A DNA stretch of 64,000 bases from Microbacterium marinilacus (GCF_019753765.1 NZ_JAIJZW010000006.1:62001-126000), one strand, 5' to 3'. Counted from the stretch's first letter, positions 43,153 through 52,339 are shown. The notes: generated by a model not told the origin, from the letters alone. Program-made: numbers and translations.

Positions 43153-44133
43153 TCAGATCGTCCCCGCGGTCTGAGCCGCGGCGGGGGAGAGCGCGTCCCG
43201 GAGCGCGTCGGCGGCCTCCAGCGCGACCCGCCGCATCGCCTCGGCGGTCTGACCGCCCACGTGCGGCGTCACGACGACCTGCGGGTGCCGCCGCAGTGGA
43301 TGGTCGCCGGGCAGGGGCTCCACCGTCGTCACGTCCAGTCCCGCCCCGGCGAGGTGCCCGGACGCGATGGCCGACAGCAGCGCGTCCTCGTCGACCACGC
43401 CGCCGCGCGACGTGTTGACGACGACGGCGCCGGGCGGAAGGCGCCCCAGGAAGCCCGCGCCCACCACGCCGCGGGTCTCCGCCGTCAGCGGGATGTGCAC
43501 GCTGACGGCGTCGGACTCCTGCGATATGCGCGCGAGCGACGCGCTCTCGACCCCGGCCGCCGCGAACGCCTCGGCCGGCGCGAAGGGGTCGTGCGCCAGG
43601 ACGCGCATGCCGAAGCCGTCGCGAGCGATCCGGGCGACCTCGCGCGCGATGCGCCCGAAGCCGAGGAGACCGAGGGTGGCGCCTCCCAGCTCGCGGCCCG
43701 TCAGCAACGCACGGTCGGCCGCGGCGCCCTCGCGCGCCGCCACGCCGATCCCGCGCCTGACGGCGAGCAGCAGCGCGACAGCGTGCTCGGCGACGGCCCG
43801 GGAGTTCGCGCCGGGGGTGGTCGTCACCCGGATGCCGAGCTGCGCCGCCGTCTGCTGATCGACCGTGTCCGCGCCGGCCCCGTGCCGGGCGACGATGCGC
43901 AGGCGCGGCGCGCGGCGCATCATGTCGCCGTCCACGCGCTCGGTGCGCAGCAGGATCCCGGACACGGTGTCGCAGATCGCGTCGAAGCCGACGGGCCGGT
44001 CGCCCCAGCCGCGCGCCACCTCGGCCCAGGACTCGAGGCGCGCGAGCGCGTCGTCGTGCACCGGACGCGGCACCCACACGACGGGGCGTTCCGTCTCGGT
44101 GCTCCCGGTGGTGCCGGTCGTCCCGGCGGTCAC
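43153..44133 (-). CDS. D-2-hydroxyacid dehydrogenase
   Basis: NAD(P)-dependent dehydrogenase of 326 residues. The Rossmann motif is LGLLGFGRIAREVARIA, catalytic Arg is in NTSRGGVVDEDAL, and the catalytic His in VVVTPHVGG. The GTG start at 44133 overlaps the rraA-like stop (GTGA). In the organic-acid island it could reduce or oxidise a 2-oxo/2-hydroxy diacid from the aldolase or lyase reaction. Phosphoglycerate dehydrogenase and hydroxypyruvate reductase share the fold, so exact specificity is open. Confidence 0.85.
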   Translation of the reverse strand: MTAGTTGTTGSTETERPVVWVPRPVHDDALARLESWAEVARGWGDRPVGFDAICDTVSGILLRTERVDGDMMRRAPRLRIVARHGAGADTVDQQTAAQLGIRVTTTPGANSRAVAEHAVALLLAVRRGIGVAAREGAAADRALLTGRELGGATLGLLGFGRIAREVARIARDGFGMRVLAHDPFAPAEAFAAAGVESASLARISQESDAVSVHIPLTAETRGVVGAGFLGRLPPGAVVVNTSRGGVVDEDALLSAIASGHLAGAGLDVTTVEPLPGDHPLRRHPQVVVTPHVGGQTAEAMRRVALEAADALRDALSPAAAQTAGTI

Positions 44134-44717
44134 GGCCGCGCCACCAGGGCGCGGTTCGCCTCCCGCCGCTCTTCCTCCCCGCGCAGCAGCTCCTCGGTCG
44201 CCGCGACGGTCTCCTCGACGCGCGCCCGAGGGACGACGGCCACGCCGTCGTCGTCGCCGACGATCCAGTCGCCGGGGGCGACGGGGACGTTGCCGATCGC
44301 CACGGTCTCCTGCAGCCGGAACGGGCCGGTCTTCCAGGGCCCCGCCGGCGACACGGCGCGGGCGAACACCGGCACGCCGACCTCGCGCAGCCCGATCGCG
44401 TCGCGGGCGGCGCCGTCGAGCACGATGCCCCCGACCTCGAGCGCCTTCGCCTTCTCGGCCACGAGCTCGCCGATCAGCGCGCGCGACACGTCGCCGTCGC
44501 CCGCGACGACGAGGATCTCGCCGCGCCGGATCGTCTCGAACGCGGCGTGGATGCCGCGGTTGTCGCCCGGCCGCGTCCACACCGTGAAGGCGGGCCCCGA
44601 GATCGTCGCGCCCTCCCACAGCGGTCGGATGCCGGGCGCGACGCCGAAGCGGTCCATCGCGTCGGAGACGGTGGCGGCCGGGTAGGCGCCGGGGCGGGGG
44701 AGAGGCGGGACGGTCAT
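44130..44717 (-). CDS. RraA family aldolase/decarboxylase
   Basis: Protein of 195 residues from the RraA/HMG aldolase family. Class II pyruvate aldolases of this fold cleave 4-hydroxy-4-methyl-2-oxoglutarate or 4-carboxy-4-hydroxy-2-oxoadipate and often decarboxylate oxaloacetate. The key patterns are VVAGDGDVSRALIGELVAEKA, the substrate/metal motif LDGAARD (Arg, Asp present) and GDDDGVAVVP. AGGAGG lies 6 nt before ATG 44717. Its neighbours (tricarboxylate importer, CoA-transferase, citryl-CoA-lyase-like protein) favour oxaloacetate or a citramalate-like oxo-acid as substrate, not a role in RNase E control. Confidence 0.83.
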   Translation of the reverse strand: MTVPPLPRPGAYPAATVSDAMDRFGVAPGIRPLWEGATISGPAFTVWTRPGDNRGIHAAFETIRRGEILVVAGDGDVSRALIGELVAEKAKALEVGGIVLDGAARDAIGLREVGVPVFARAVSPAGPWKTGPFRLQETVAIGNVPVAPGDWIVGDDDGVAVVPRARVEETVAATEELLRGEEERREANRALVARP

Positions 44718-44735
44718 GGTTCCTCCTGGGTTCGG

Positions 44736-44755
44736 GCCGCGCGTCGGCGCGCGGC
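44736..44755 (-). terminator. Intercistronic hairpin between the IclR and RraA genes
   Basis: GCCGCGCG-TCGG-CGCGCGGC, a perfect 8-bp stem with a 4-nt loop, sits directly after the IclR stop and 18 nt before the RraA start. It could attenuate read-through from the regulator gene into rraA or stabilise the downstream transcript. Confidence 0.45.
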
Positions 44756-44757
44756 GA

Positions 44758-45528
44758 TCAGCCGCTCGTCGCCGCGGGCGGCAGGCCGGTGCGCCGGATG
44801 TCGGCGGCCGCGGCCTGCAGAGCGCGGACGAAGGCGGGCACGCGCTCGTCGGTGAAGCGCGCGGTCGGGCCGCCCAGGGCGAGGGCGACGGGCTGGGGGT
44901 CGGACAGGAGCGGCACGGCGACGCCGCTGATGCCGGGCTCGCGCTCGCCGTGGGTCGCCGCCCAGCCGCGTTCCCGCGCCTCGGCGACACGCATCCGCAG
45001 CGCGGCGGTGTCGAAGCCGGGCAGGTCCGGGTCGGCACGCAGCGTCGCGAGCAGGTCGTCGAGCGGCTCGGCGGCGCCGGCGAGCAGCACCATGGAGGAC
45101 GCCCCGCGGGAGAGCGGCAGGCGGTCGCCCACCTGCACGACGTGTCGCAGGGCGGAGGGGCCCGGCGCCTGCGCCACGGCGACGCGCCGCGTGCCGCTGC
45201 GCACGTACACGCTGACGGTCTCGCCGGTCTCGAGCGCGAGGTCGGCCATGCGCTCGCGGGTCGCCTCGGGCACCGCCCACGCCTGCTCGGCGAACATGCC
45301 CCACAGCGCGAGCCGCGGGCCGATGGTCAGCGCGCCGTCCTGATGCTGCAGCACGCGTTCGGCGACCAGCGTGTCGGCCAGGCGCAGCACCGTCGTCCGC
45401 GGCAGCCCGGAGACGCGCACGAGATCGGCGATCGTGAGGTGGGTCGCGCCGCGCGCCGCGAAGGCGTCGATGACGGCGAGCGCGCGGCTGACCGCTCGGA
45501 CCGTGCCGCTGTCGTTGGCGTCGCTCAT
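44758..45528 (-). CDS. IclR family transcriptional regulator of the organic-acid island
   Basis: Regulator of 256 residues. The winged helix-turn-helix spans about residues 30-55 (LTIADLVRVSGLPRTTVLRLAD), and the effector domain includes VSVYVRSGTRRVAVAQAPGP and ATHGEREPGISGVAVPLL. The ribosome-binding site (AAGGACGAAGG) precedes ATG 45528. It is divergent from the tripartite transporter operon and the gap holds two palindromes, so control of that operon is likely. The effector may be the transported acid or a CoA-derived product. Confidence 0.87.
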   Translation of the reverse strand: MSDANDSGTVRAVSRALAVIDAFAARGATHLTIADLVRVSGLPRTTVLRLADTLVAERVLQHQDGALTIGPRLALWGMFAEQAWAVPEATRERMADLALETGETVSVYVRSGTRRVAVAQAPGPSALRHVVQVGDRLPLSRGASSMVLLAGAAEPLDDLLATLRADPDLPGFDTAALRMRVAEARERGWAATHGEREPGISGVAVPLLSDPQPVALALGGPTARFTDERVPAFVRALQAAAADIRRTGLPPAATSG

Positions 45529-45570
45529 CCTTCGTCCTTCGGCGGTTGCGGGCTGAACTCCGTCAGGATA

Positions 45571-45593
45571 CTGTCAGGCGGACAGAAATGTCC
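45571..45593. promoter_or_regulatory. Overlapping palindromes, candidate IclR operator
   Basis: CTGTC-AGGCG-GACAG (45571-45585) overlaps GGACA-GAAA-TGTCC (45580-45593). Both are perfect 5-bp inverted repeats. They lie 38 nt upstream of the transporter binding-protein start and 43 nt upstream of the IclR start. TCAGG also occurs as a direct repeat (near 45563 and 45574). Confidence 0.55.
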
Positions 45594-45630
45594 ATGTAGT
45601 GGATACCCCCAATGTCACGAGGGAGTGACT

Positions 45631-46617
45631 GTGAAGGCAAGACGCAGGATTCTCGCCGGGCTCGGCATCGCGGCGACCGCCGCGCTCGCCGGCTTCGCGG
45701 CGGTCGATGCGAGCGGATCGACGACGGGTGCCTCCCCGCGGTCCTCGCTGACGGTGATGGCTCCGGCCGCTCCCGGCGGCGGGTGGGACATGGCGTCCCG
45801 CGAGGCGCAGCAGGCGATGCGGGCCGCCTCGATCGTCAACAACGTCCAGGTCGTCAACGTGCCCGGCGCGGGCGGGACGATCGGGCTGTCGCAGTTCGCC
45901 CGGCTTCCCGCCGACCCGACGCAGCTCATGATGACCGGCACTGTCATGGAGGGCGCGATCACGGTCAACGGCTCGGACGTCGACCTGCTCGACACCACGC
46001 CGATCGCGCGGCTCGCCGAGGACTACGAGGTGTTCATCGTCCCGGCCGACTCGCCGTTCGAGACCCTCGACGACCTGCTGGAGGCGTGGCGGGAGGACCC
46101 GCACGGCATCGCCGTCGGCGGCGGCGGCCTCGGGGGCACCGACCACCTGCTGGCCGGCCTCGTGGCGCGCGAGATCGGCGTCGAGCCGACGCAGATGAAC
46201 TACATCTCCTACGCCGGCGGCGGCGAGGTGCTCACGGCGCTGCTCTCGCACACGGTCGACGTCGGCGTCAGCAGCTACAACGACTTCCGCGACCAGATCG
46301 AGGCGGGCAATCTCCGCGCCCTCGCGCTGTCGGCCGACGAGCCGGTCGACGGCATCGACATCCCGACGTTCATCGACGCCGGCGCCGACGTCTCCCTGCC
46401 GAACTGGCGCGGCCTCGTCGCCCCGGCCGGCATCAGCGACGAGCAGCGCGACGAGCTGGTCGAGATCCTCGACGAGCTGATGGGCTCGGAGCAGTGGCAG
46501 GAGGTCCTCGAGCGCAACAACTGGGTGCCGGTGCCGCTGCTCGGCGAGGAGTTCGAGGAGTTCATCGCGGAGGACCAGGCGCGCATCGACGAGATCATCG
46601 AGGAGCTGGGACTGTGA
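45631..46617 (+). CDS. tctC: Tripartite tricarboxylate transporter substrate-binding protein (TctC family)
   Basis: Extracytoplasmic receptor of 328 residues for a di- or tricarboxylate. It begins with a Sec-type signal peptide, residues 1-28 (MKARRRILAGLGIAATAALA start), without a lipobox Cys. The TctC/Bug fold shows MAPAAPGGGWDMASREAQ, VNVPGAGGTIGLSQFA and YAGGGEVLTALLSHTVDVGVSS. GTG 45631 has GAGGGAG 5 nt upstream. In-frame GTG 45625 is a weaker alternative. It leads the tctCBA operon, which includes CoA-transferase and lyase genes. Confidence 0.88.
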   Translation: MKARRRILAGLGIAATAALAGFAAVDASGSTTGASPRSSLTVMAPAAPGGGWDMASREAQQAMRAASIVNNVQVVNVPGAGGTIGLSQFARLPADPTQLMMTGTVMEGAITVNGSDVDLLDTTPIARLAEDYEVFIVPADSPFETLDDLLEAWREDPHGIAVGGGGLGGTDHLLAGLVAREIGVEPTQMNYISYAGGGEVLTALLSHTVDVGVSSYNDFRDQIEAGNLRALALSADEPVDGIDIPTFIDAGADVSLPNWRGLVAPAGISDEQRDELVEILDELMGSEQWQEVLERNNWVPVPLLGEEFEEFIAEDQARIDEIIEELGL

Positions 46618-47255
46618 CCGGGATCGTCAGGCTCGTGCCGCACGCACGAGGACGCAGGCTCTCCGACGGCTTCTGGCGTCGGCGCACGGGGCTCATCGCC
46701 CCGGCCATCATGCTGCTGATCAGCGGCGCGCTCGTCTACGGCATCGTGACGATGGAGATCCCGGAGAACATCTCGTTCCCCGGGCCCACGGTCTTCCCGT
46801 CCTTCGTCGCGGCGGCCTGCGCGATCATCGCGGTGCTGCTGGCGATCGACGTGATCCGCAAGCCCGAGGCGGCCGACGTCGCGTCCCCCGCGGACACGTC
46901 GCTGGAGGCCACGCCGTCCGCGCTCGACGAGGACGACCTCGCGTTCATTGCCGACGTCCAGAAGGACGAGGCGGAGGCGGAGCCCTCCGACGAGGCGGCC
47001 GTCCGCACCCGCAGCAACGTGCGCTCGCTGCTCAGCGCCGTCGGCGTGGTGGTCGTCTTCATCGCCGCGCTGACGCCGGTCGGCTGGCTGCTCTCGGGGG
47101 CGTTCCTGTTCTGGGGCGTCTCCTGGGCGCTCGGCAGCCGTCGCCCGGTCTTCGACATCTTCCTCGCGGTCGCGGTCTCGTCGATCGTGCAGCTCGCGTT
47201 CTCCGCGGGGCTGGGCCTCAGCCTGCCTCCCGGAATCCTGGCAGGAGTGATCTGA
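46614..47255 (+). CDS. tctB: Tripartite tricarboxylate transporter small membrane subunit (TctB family)
   Basis: Membrane protein of 213 residues with four hydrophobic segments: two near residues 28-75 ([35 protein letters not shown]) and two after residue 140. A long acidic cytosolic loop (residues about 85-130, rich in Asp/Glu) between them is larger than in typical TctB proteins. The GTG start overlaps the tctC stop, and the stop shares 1 nt with tctA. It would form the transporter core with TctA. Confidence 0.83.
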   Translation: MTGIVRLVPHARGRRLSDGFWRRRTGLIAPAIMLLISGALVYGIVTMEIPENISFPGPTVFPSFVAAACAIIAVLLAIDVIRKPEAADVASPADTSLEATPSALDEDDLAFIADVQKDEAEAEPSDEAAVRTRSNVRSLLSAVGVVVVFIAALTPVGWLLSGAFLFWGVSWALGSRRPVFDIFLAVAVSSIVQLAFSAGLGLSLPPGILAGVI

Positions 47256-48763
47256 TGGACGTCCTCTCGAACCTCGGCGACGGATTCCTCGCCGTCCTCA
47301 CCCCGATCAACATGCTCTGGGTGTTCGTCGGAGCGCTGCTCGGCACCGCCGTCGGAGTGCTCCCCGGCCTCGGCAGCGCGATGGCCGTCGCCCTCCTGCT
47401 GCCCGTGACCTTCTCGCTCGACCCGATCGGCGCCTTCATCATGTTCGCCGGCGTGCTGTTCGGCGGCCTGTTCGGCGACTCGATCGCGGGCATCCTGATG
47501 AACACGCCGGGCAACAGCACGGCGATCGCGGGCTCGATCGAGGGCCACCGGATGGCCCGCAACGGCCGGGCGGCGCAGGCGCTCGCGACCTCCGCGATCG
47601 GCGCGTTCATCGGCGGCATCATCGCGTCGACGCTCGTGGTGTTCTTCGCGCCGCGGCTCGCCGAGCTCGCGACGCTGTTCGGCCCGGCCGAGTACCTCGC
47701 GCTGGCGGTGTTCGCCTTCGTCGCCATCTCGGCCGTGGTGAGCGACTCGGTGCTGCGCGGCCTGGCCTCGCTGGCCGTCGGCCTGGCGATCGCGGTGGTC
47801 GGCATCGACGGCATCTCCGGGGCGATCCGCTTCACCGGCGGCGTGCCCGAGCTGTTCGACGGCATCGACATCGTCGTCATCACGGTCGGTCTGCTCGCAC
47901 TGGGCGAGGTCTTCGCGGTCGCGGCCCGACGAGGCACGCGCGAGGACACCGGCGTCATCCCCTCGGGCGGCCGGCTCTGGCTGTCGTGGTCCGAGCTGAA
48001 GCAGGCCGGGCCCGCCTGGCTGCGCGGCACCGCGATCGGCGTGCCGTTCGGCATCATCCCGGTGGGCGGCTCCGAGGTGCCCACGTTCCTGGCGTACGGC
48101 ACCGAGCGCCGCCTCGACCGTCGCCGGCGCAAGCCGATGTTCGGCAGGGGAGCGATCCAGGGCGTGGCCGGACCCGAGGCCGCGGGCAACGCCACCGCCG
48201 GCACCGCGATGGGCGCGCTGCTCGCCCTCGGCCTGCCGACGTCCGCCACGGCGGCGATCATGCTCGCCGCGTTCCGCCAGTACGGCCTCCAGCCCGGCCC
48301 GCTGCTGTTCGAGCGCGCCCCCGACCTCGTGTGGGCGCTGCTGGCCAGCTTCTTCATCGGCATGGTGGTGCTGCTGATCCTCAACCTGCCGTTCGCGCCG
48401 CTGTGGGCGAAGCTGCTCAAGGTGCCGCGGCACTATCTCTACGCGGGGATCACCGTGTTCGCGATGCTCGGCGTCTACGCGACGAGCAGCAAGATCATCG
48501 ACCTCGTGCTGGTGCTGGTGATCGGCCTGCTGGCGTTCATGATGCGCCGCTACGGGCTGCCGCTCGCCCCGATGCTGATCGCGATCATCCTGGGCCCCCT
48601 GGCCGAGACCGAGCTTCGCCGGGCGCTCGCCGTGAGCGAGGGCGACCCGTCCGTCCTCGTCTCCAGCCCGATCACCATCGCGCTGTACGGGATCCTCGTC
48701 GTCACCCTGGCGATCGTCGGGGTGCAGCGCTTCCGGGCGCACCGCCGGGCGGTCGCCGCGTGA
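47255..48763 (+). CDS. tctA: Tripartite tricarboxylate transporter large membrane subunit (TctA family)
   Basis: Cation-coupled permease of 502 residues with about eleven or twelve hydrophobic segments. Family signatures are [40 protein letters not shown], and the second half repeat [35 protein letters not shown]. No ATPase is needed. Citrate is the classic substrate, but family members also carry other di- and tricarboxylates and aromatic acids. Confidence 0.9.
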   Translation: MDVLSNLGDGFLAVLTPINMLWVFVGALLGTAVGVLPGLGSAMAVALLLPVTFSLDPIGAFIMFAGVLFGGLFGDSIAGILMNTPGNSTAIAGSIEGHRMARNGRAAQALATSAIGAFIGGIIASTLVVFFAPRLAELATLFGPAEYLALAVFAFVAISAVVSDSVLRGLASLAVGLAIAVVGIDGISGAIRFTGGVPELFDGIDIVVITVGLLALGEVFAVAARRGTREDTGVIPSGGRLWLSWSELKQAGPAWLRGTAIGVPFGIIPVGGSEVPTFLAYGTERRLDRRRRKPMFGRGAIQGVAGPEAAGNATAGTAMGALLALGLPTSATAAIMLAAFRQYGLQPGPLLFERAPDLVWALLASFFIGMVVLLILNLPFAPLWAKLLKVPRHYLYAGITVFAMLGVYATSSKIIDLVLVLVIGLLAFMMRRYGLPLAPMLIAIILGPLAETELRRALAVSEGDPSVLVSSPITIALYGILVVTLAIVGVQRFRAHRRAVAA

Positions 48764-49980
48764 CCGGGGCGCCGTCGCCCGGCGGACCCCTTGCCGGGAT
48801 CCGCGTGCTCGACATGACCAACGTGCTGGCGGGGCCGTACGCGGGCTACCAGCTCGCGCTGCTCGGCGCCGAGGTCGTGAAGATCGAGACGCCGGGCGGC
48901 GGCGACCTTGCCCGCAAGCTCGGCAGCTCGAGCGAGCTCAACGCGCGCGAGCTCGGCATCTCCTTCCTGGCGCAGAACGCCCAGAAGAGGTCGGTCACGG
49001 TCAACCTGAAGAGCGAGGAGGGCCGGGAGGTCTTCCGGCGGCTCGTCGCCGGGGCCGACGTGCTGTGCGAGAACTTCCGCCCCGGGGTCCTCGCGCGCCT
49101 CGGCTTCCCCTGGGAGGCCCTGCGCGAGATCAACCCGCGGCTGGTGTACTGCGCGATCTCGGGCTTCGGCCAGACGGGGCCCCTGCGCGCCAAGCCCGCG
49201 TACGACCAGATCATCCAGGGCAGCTCGGGGATGATGAGCGTGACGGGCGACGAGGAGACGGCTCCCCTGCGGGCCGGATACCCCATCGCCGACACCCTCG
49301 GCGGTCTCGCGGCGGCCTTCGCGATCTCCTCCGCGCTCGTCGGACGTGAGCGCAGCGGGCGCGGCTGCGAGATCGATGTGTCGATGCTGGAGACCGCGGT
49401 CACGGCCATGGGATGGGTGGTCTCGAACCACCTCATCGGCGGGCGCGAGCCGCGCCCGCTCGGCAACGACAACGGCACCGCGTCGCCGTCGGGAACGTTC
49501 GCCACGGGCGACGGCGCGCTCAACATCGCCGCGAACAAGCAGGAGCAGTTCGAGACGCTCTGCGGCATCGTCGGCCTGCCCGAGCTGATCCACGACCCCC
49601 GCTTCGCCGAACGCGAGGCCCGCAAGACGCACCGGGCCGAGCTGACGGCGCTCCTCGAGCGGGCGCTCGCGGCGCGCGGGGCCGACGACTGGGCCGAGGA
49701 GCTCAGCGAGGCCGGCGTGCCCGCCGCGGCCGTTCTCACGGTGCCGCAGGTGCTGGAGAGCCCGCAGATCCGTGCGCGGGGGCTCGTGCACGAGCTGCCC
49801 TTCCCCGGCGGGGGCAGCGAGCCCCTGCGGGTGATCGGCAACGGCATCCGCGTCGACGGCGAGCCCAGCGTGCCCCGCGCGGCGCCCCCGCTGCTCGGAG
49901 AGCACACCGACGAGATCCTGACGGAGATCGGCTACGCGGACGACGAGATCGCCGCGCTGAGGAGGAACGGAGCGGTATGA
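48760..49980 (+). CDS. CaiB/BaiF family CoA-transferase (organic-acid island)
   Basis: Class III CoA-transferase of 406 residues, probably activating the imported acid. It has the start GIRVLDMTNVLAGPYAGYQLALLGAEVVKIE, ENFRPGVLARLGF, ISGFGQTGPLRAKPAYDQIIQ and the catalytic Asp in YPIADTLGGL. GTG 48760 overlaps the tctA stop, and the stop overlaps the lyase start (ATGA). Homologues transfer CoA to itaconate, citramalate, mesaconate or malate, so a citramalate/malate-type substrate is as plausible as citrate. It resembles, but is not a close copy of, the gene at 20768-21970. Confidence 0.87.
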   Translation: MTGAPSPGGPLAGIRVLDMTNVLAGPYAGYQLALLGAEVVKIETPGGGDLARKLGSSSELNARELGISFLAQNAQKRSVTVNLKSEEGREVFRRLVAGADVLCENFRPGVLARLGFPWEALREINPRLVYCAISGFGQTGPLRAKPAYDQIIQGSSGMMSVTGDEETAPLRAGYPIADTLGGLAAAFAISSALVGRERSGRGCEIDVSMLETAVTAMGWVVSNHLIGGREPRPLGNDNGTASPSGTFATGDGALNIAANKQEQFETLCGIVGLPELIHDPRFAEREARKTHRAELTALLERALAARGADDWAEELSEAGVPAAAVLTVPQVLESPQIRARGLVHELPFPGGGSEPLRVIGNGIRVDGEPSVPRAAPPLLGEHTDEILTEIGYADDEIAALRRNGAV

Positions 49981-50810
49981 CCGACACGACAGACGTCGAC
50001 GTCGCGCAGACGACGCAGTGGTGGGCGACCGCGGTGACGCGGATCGCGCCCGGCGAGATCGAGTACCGCGGGTACCCGGTGCAGGACATGATCGCGTGCG
50101 CCGACTTCGTCAGCACCATCTGGCTCATGACCCGCGGCGAGCTGCCCGACGAGACCACGAGACGCCTGCTCGACGCGGTTCTCGTCGCGAGCGCCGACCA
50201 CGGCCCCCAGGCCCCGTCCATCGCGAGCGCGCGCATGGCGATCACCTGCGGGGTGGGGATCAACTCGGCCGTCGCGAACGGCGTCAACGTGCTCGGCGAC
50301 GTCCACGGCGGCGCCGGTCAGCAGTGCGTCGCGCTGCTGACCGACCTCGTCTCCCGCGCTCGCGAGGGAGAGGGCGCGATCGACGACCTCGCCGCGGACG
50401 CCGTGGCCGCGTTCCGCGAGCGCGGCGCGTTCGTCCCCGGCTTCGGCCACCGCTTCCACCCCGTCGACCCGCGTCGCGACCCGCTCCTGAGGCTCGTCGA
50501 GGAGGCGGTGGCGGCCGGACGACTCGAGGGCGACGCTCTGCGGGCAGGGCTCGCGCTCGAGGCGGCGCTGGCGGCGCGGGGCCGTGCCGTGCCGATGAAC
50601 ATCGACGGCATCTCGGCCATCGTCTACGCCGAGCTCGGCGTGCCTCCCGAGCTCGCGCGCGGGCTGTTCGTGCTCTCGCGCTCGGTCGGCATTCTCGCCC
50701 ACGCGTGGGAGGAGTCGCAGGGCGGGCGGCGCATCAAGGGCCCGCTGCCCCCGCCGCTGCTCGCCGACTACCGCGGCGAGGCCACGCGGCGGCTGGGCGA
50801 CGGGCGCTGA
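49977..50810 (+). CDS. Citryl-CoA lyase / citrate synthase-like protein
   Basis: Short citrate-synthase-fold protein of 277 residues that lacks the large N-terminal domain of true citrate synthase, as citryl-CoA lyases do. The catalytic His/His/Asp pattern is visible: GVNVLGDVHGGAGQQC, GFGHRFHPVDPR and MNIDGISA. With the preceding CoA-transferase it would cleave a 3-hydroxy-3-carboxy acyl-CoA into acetyl-CoA and a 2-oxo acid such as oxaloacetate, which the RraA-family enzyme could then decarboxylate. The assignment to citryl-CoA rather than a related thioester is inference. Confidence 0.8.
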   Translation: MTDTTDVDVAQTTQWWATAVTRIAPGEIEYRGYPVQDMIACADFVSTIWLMTRGELPDETTRRLLDAVLVASADHGPQAPSIASARMAITCGVGINSAVANGVNVLGDVHGGAGQQCVALLTDLVSRAREGEGAIDDLAADAVAAFRERGAFVPGFGHRFHPVDPRRDPLLRLVEEAVAAGRLEGDALRAGLALEAALAARGRAVPMNIDGISAIVYAELGVPPELARGLFVLSRSVGILAHAWEESQGGRRIKGPLPPPLLADYRGEATRRLGDGR

Positions 50811-50822
50811 CGGCGGCCCGTC
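50799..50822. terminator. Short convergent hairpin between the lyase and metY genes
   Basis: GACGGGC (50799-50805) pairs with GCCCGTC (50816-50822), a 7-bp stem with a 10-nt loop that overlaps both stop codons of the convergent genes, which are only 10 bp apart. Possible bidirectional terminator without a U-tract. Confidence 0.35.
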
Positions 50823-52206
50823 ACAGCCCGGCGTCGGCGACGGCGTCCAAGGCGTGGCGCAGGTCGGCGATCAGGTCGTCGACGGTCTCGAGGCCGATCG
50901 ACAGCCGGATGAGGCCGTCGTCGATCCCGAGCCGGTCGCGGTGCTCCTGCGAGAAGCTGACGTGCGTCGTGGCAGACACCGGCAGCGCCATCGATCGCGT
51001 GTCGCCGATGTTCGTCATCCGGCTGAAGATGCGCAGCGCGTCGTAGAAGACCTCCGCCGCGGCCCGTCCGCCGGCGAGGCTGAACGCGAAGATCGACCCC
51101 GGGCGGCCGCGGTACACGCGCTGCGCCAGCTCATGCAGCGGGTTGTCGGCCAGCCCGGCGTAGTCGACGCGGCCGACCTCCGGCTGCTCGCGCAGCCAGT
51201 GGGCGATCGCGTGCGCGCTGTCGACATGCCGCGCCATCCGCAGGGACAGGGTCTCGATGCCCTGCTGCAGCAGGAAGGAGTTCAGCGGCGACAGCGCGGG
51301 GCCGATGTCGTTGACGATGCCGAGGCGCAGGTAGGCCTCCAGCGCTGACGCGCCGTGGGTCTCGAGCATCGAGGGCTTGCCCGGCGCGACGGGGTCGGTG
51401 ATGCCGGGGTACGAGCGCGACGAGCCCGCCCAGTCGAACCGCCCGCCGTCGACGATCACGCCCGACAGGCCCGCGCCGTGGCCCGCGAGGAACTTCGTGG
51501 ACGAGTGGATGACGATGTCGGCGCCGTCCTCGATCGGCCGGGTCAGGTACGGCGACGCGATCGTGTTGTCGACCACCAGCGGGATGCCGTGCCGACGGGC
51601 GACGCGCGCCACCGCGGCGATGTCGACGATGTCGTTCTTCGGGTTCGGGATGGTCTCGGTGAAGATCGCCTTGGTCTCCGGGCGGATCAGCGCGTCCCAT
51701 TCGGCCTCGTCGGTCCAGTCCCACACGTAGCCGACCGTCACGCCGAGGCGGGCGAAGGTGCGGTTGAACAGGATCTGCGTGCCGCTGTAGATGCTGGCGG
51801 TCGAGACGATGTGCTCGCCCGCCCCGGCGAGCCCCAGCAGGGACGTCGTGATCGCCGCCTGCCCGGAGCCGACCACGATCGCGCCCGTGCCGCCCTCGAG
51901 CGAGGCGATGCGCCGCTCGGCGACCAGGTGCGTCGGGTTGAGGTTGCGCGAGTAGAGCTGGCCGGGCTCCTCGCCCGTGAAGCGATCCCAGCTCTGCTGA
52001 TACGAGTCGAACCGGTACCCCGCCGTGAGGTAGATCGGCGCCACGCGTGCGCGGTAGCCGTGCTCGTCGGTGTCGCCGACGTGCACCTGGCGGGTCTCGA
52101 AGCCCAGGCCGTCCCACTCGTACAGCGGCGGGCTGACGGCGTGCGAGGGCGCGGCGGCGGGCGACGTGGAGGGGAGGTCCGGATCGGACTGCGGGGACGA
52201 GCTCAC
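50821..52206 (-). CDS. metY: O-acetylhomoserine aminocarboxypropyltransferase (MetY-like)
   Basis: PLP enzyme of 461 residues that makes homocysteine from O-acetylhomoserine and sulfide in methionine synthesis. PLP Lys lies in IHSSTKFLAGHGAGLSG, and FETRQVHVGDTDEHGYRARVAPIYLTAGYRF, YSRNLNP and VVDNTIASPYLTRP are typical of the family. It starts at GTG 52204-52206, with a -10-like TAACGT ending 6 nt upstream, so the transcript may be leaderless. It is divergent from the cystathionine beta-synthase-like gene. Some relatives use O-succinylhomoserine; sequence alone does not exclude it. Confidence 0.87.
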   Translation of the reverse strand: MSSSPQSDPDLPSTSPAAAPSHAVSPPLYEWDGLGFETRQVHVGDTDEHGYRARVAPIYLTAGYRFDSYQQSWDRFTGEEPGQLYSRNLNPTHLVAERRIASLEGGTGAIVVGSGQAAITTSLLGLAGAGEHIVSTASIYSGTQILFNRTFARLGVTVGYVWDWTDEAEWDALIRPETKAIFTETIPNPKNDIVDIAAVARVARRHGIPLVVDNTIASPYLTRPIEDGADIVIHSSTKFLAGHGAGLSGVIVDGGRFDWAGSSRSYPGITDPVAPGKPSMLETHGASALEAYLRLGIVNDIGPALSPLNSFLLQQGIETLSLRMARHVDSAHAIAHWLREQPEVGRVDYAGLADNPLHELAQRVYRGRPGSIFAFSLAGGRAAAEVFYDALRIFSRMTNIGDTRSMALPVSATTHVSFSQEHRDRLGIDDGLIRLSIGLETVDDLIADLRHALDAVADAGL

Positions 52207-52212
52207 CAGGTC

Positions 52213-52218
52213 ACGTTA
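52213..52218 (-). promoter_or_regulatory. -10 box of a probable leaderless metY transcript
   Basis: On the minus strand this reads TAACGT (TANNNT), followed by 6 nt and the GTG start of metY. No ribosome-binding site is present, consistent with leaderless initiation. Confidence 0.45.
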
Positions 52219-52304
52219 TTCCCTTCGCGCGGCGAACGCCTCTCCCCAGAGGCGAGCATTCGCGTCGGGACGTCCGTCGAGGCGACGATCGCCCGACGCG
52301 ATGA

Positions 52305-52333
52305 TTGCCGGGAGCGGGCCCACGCGTTACGGT
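52305..52333 (+). promoter_or_regulatory. Sigma-A-type promoter of the cysteine leader
   Basis: TTGCCG (52305-52310), 17-nt spacer, TACGGT (52328-52333). The predicted start of transcription, 7 nt after the -10 box, coincides with the G of the leader peptide's GTG at 52340, so the mRNA would be leaderless. Confidence 0.6.
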
Positions 52334-52339
52334 GGGTGC

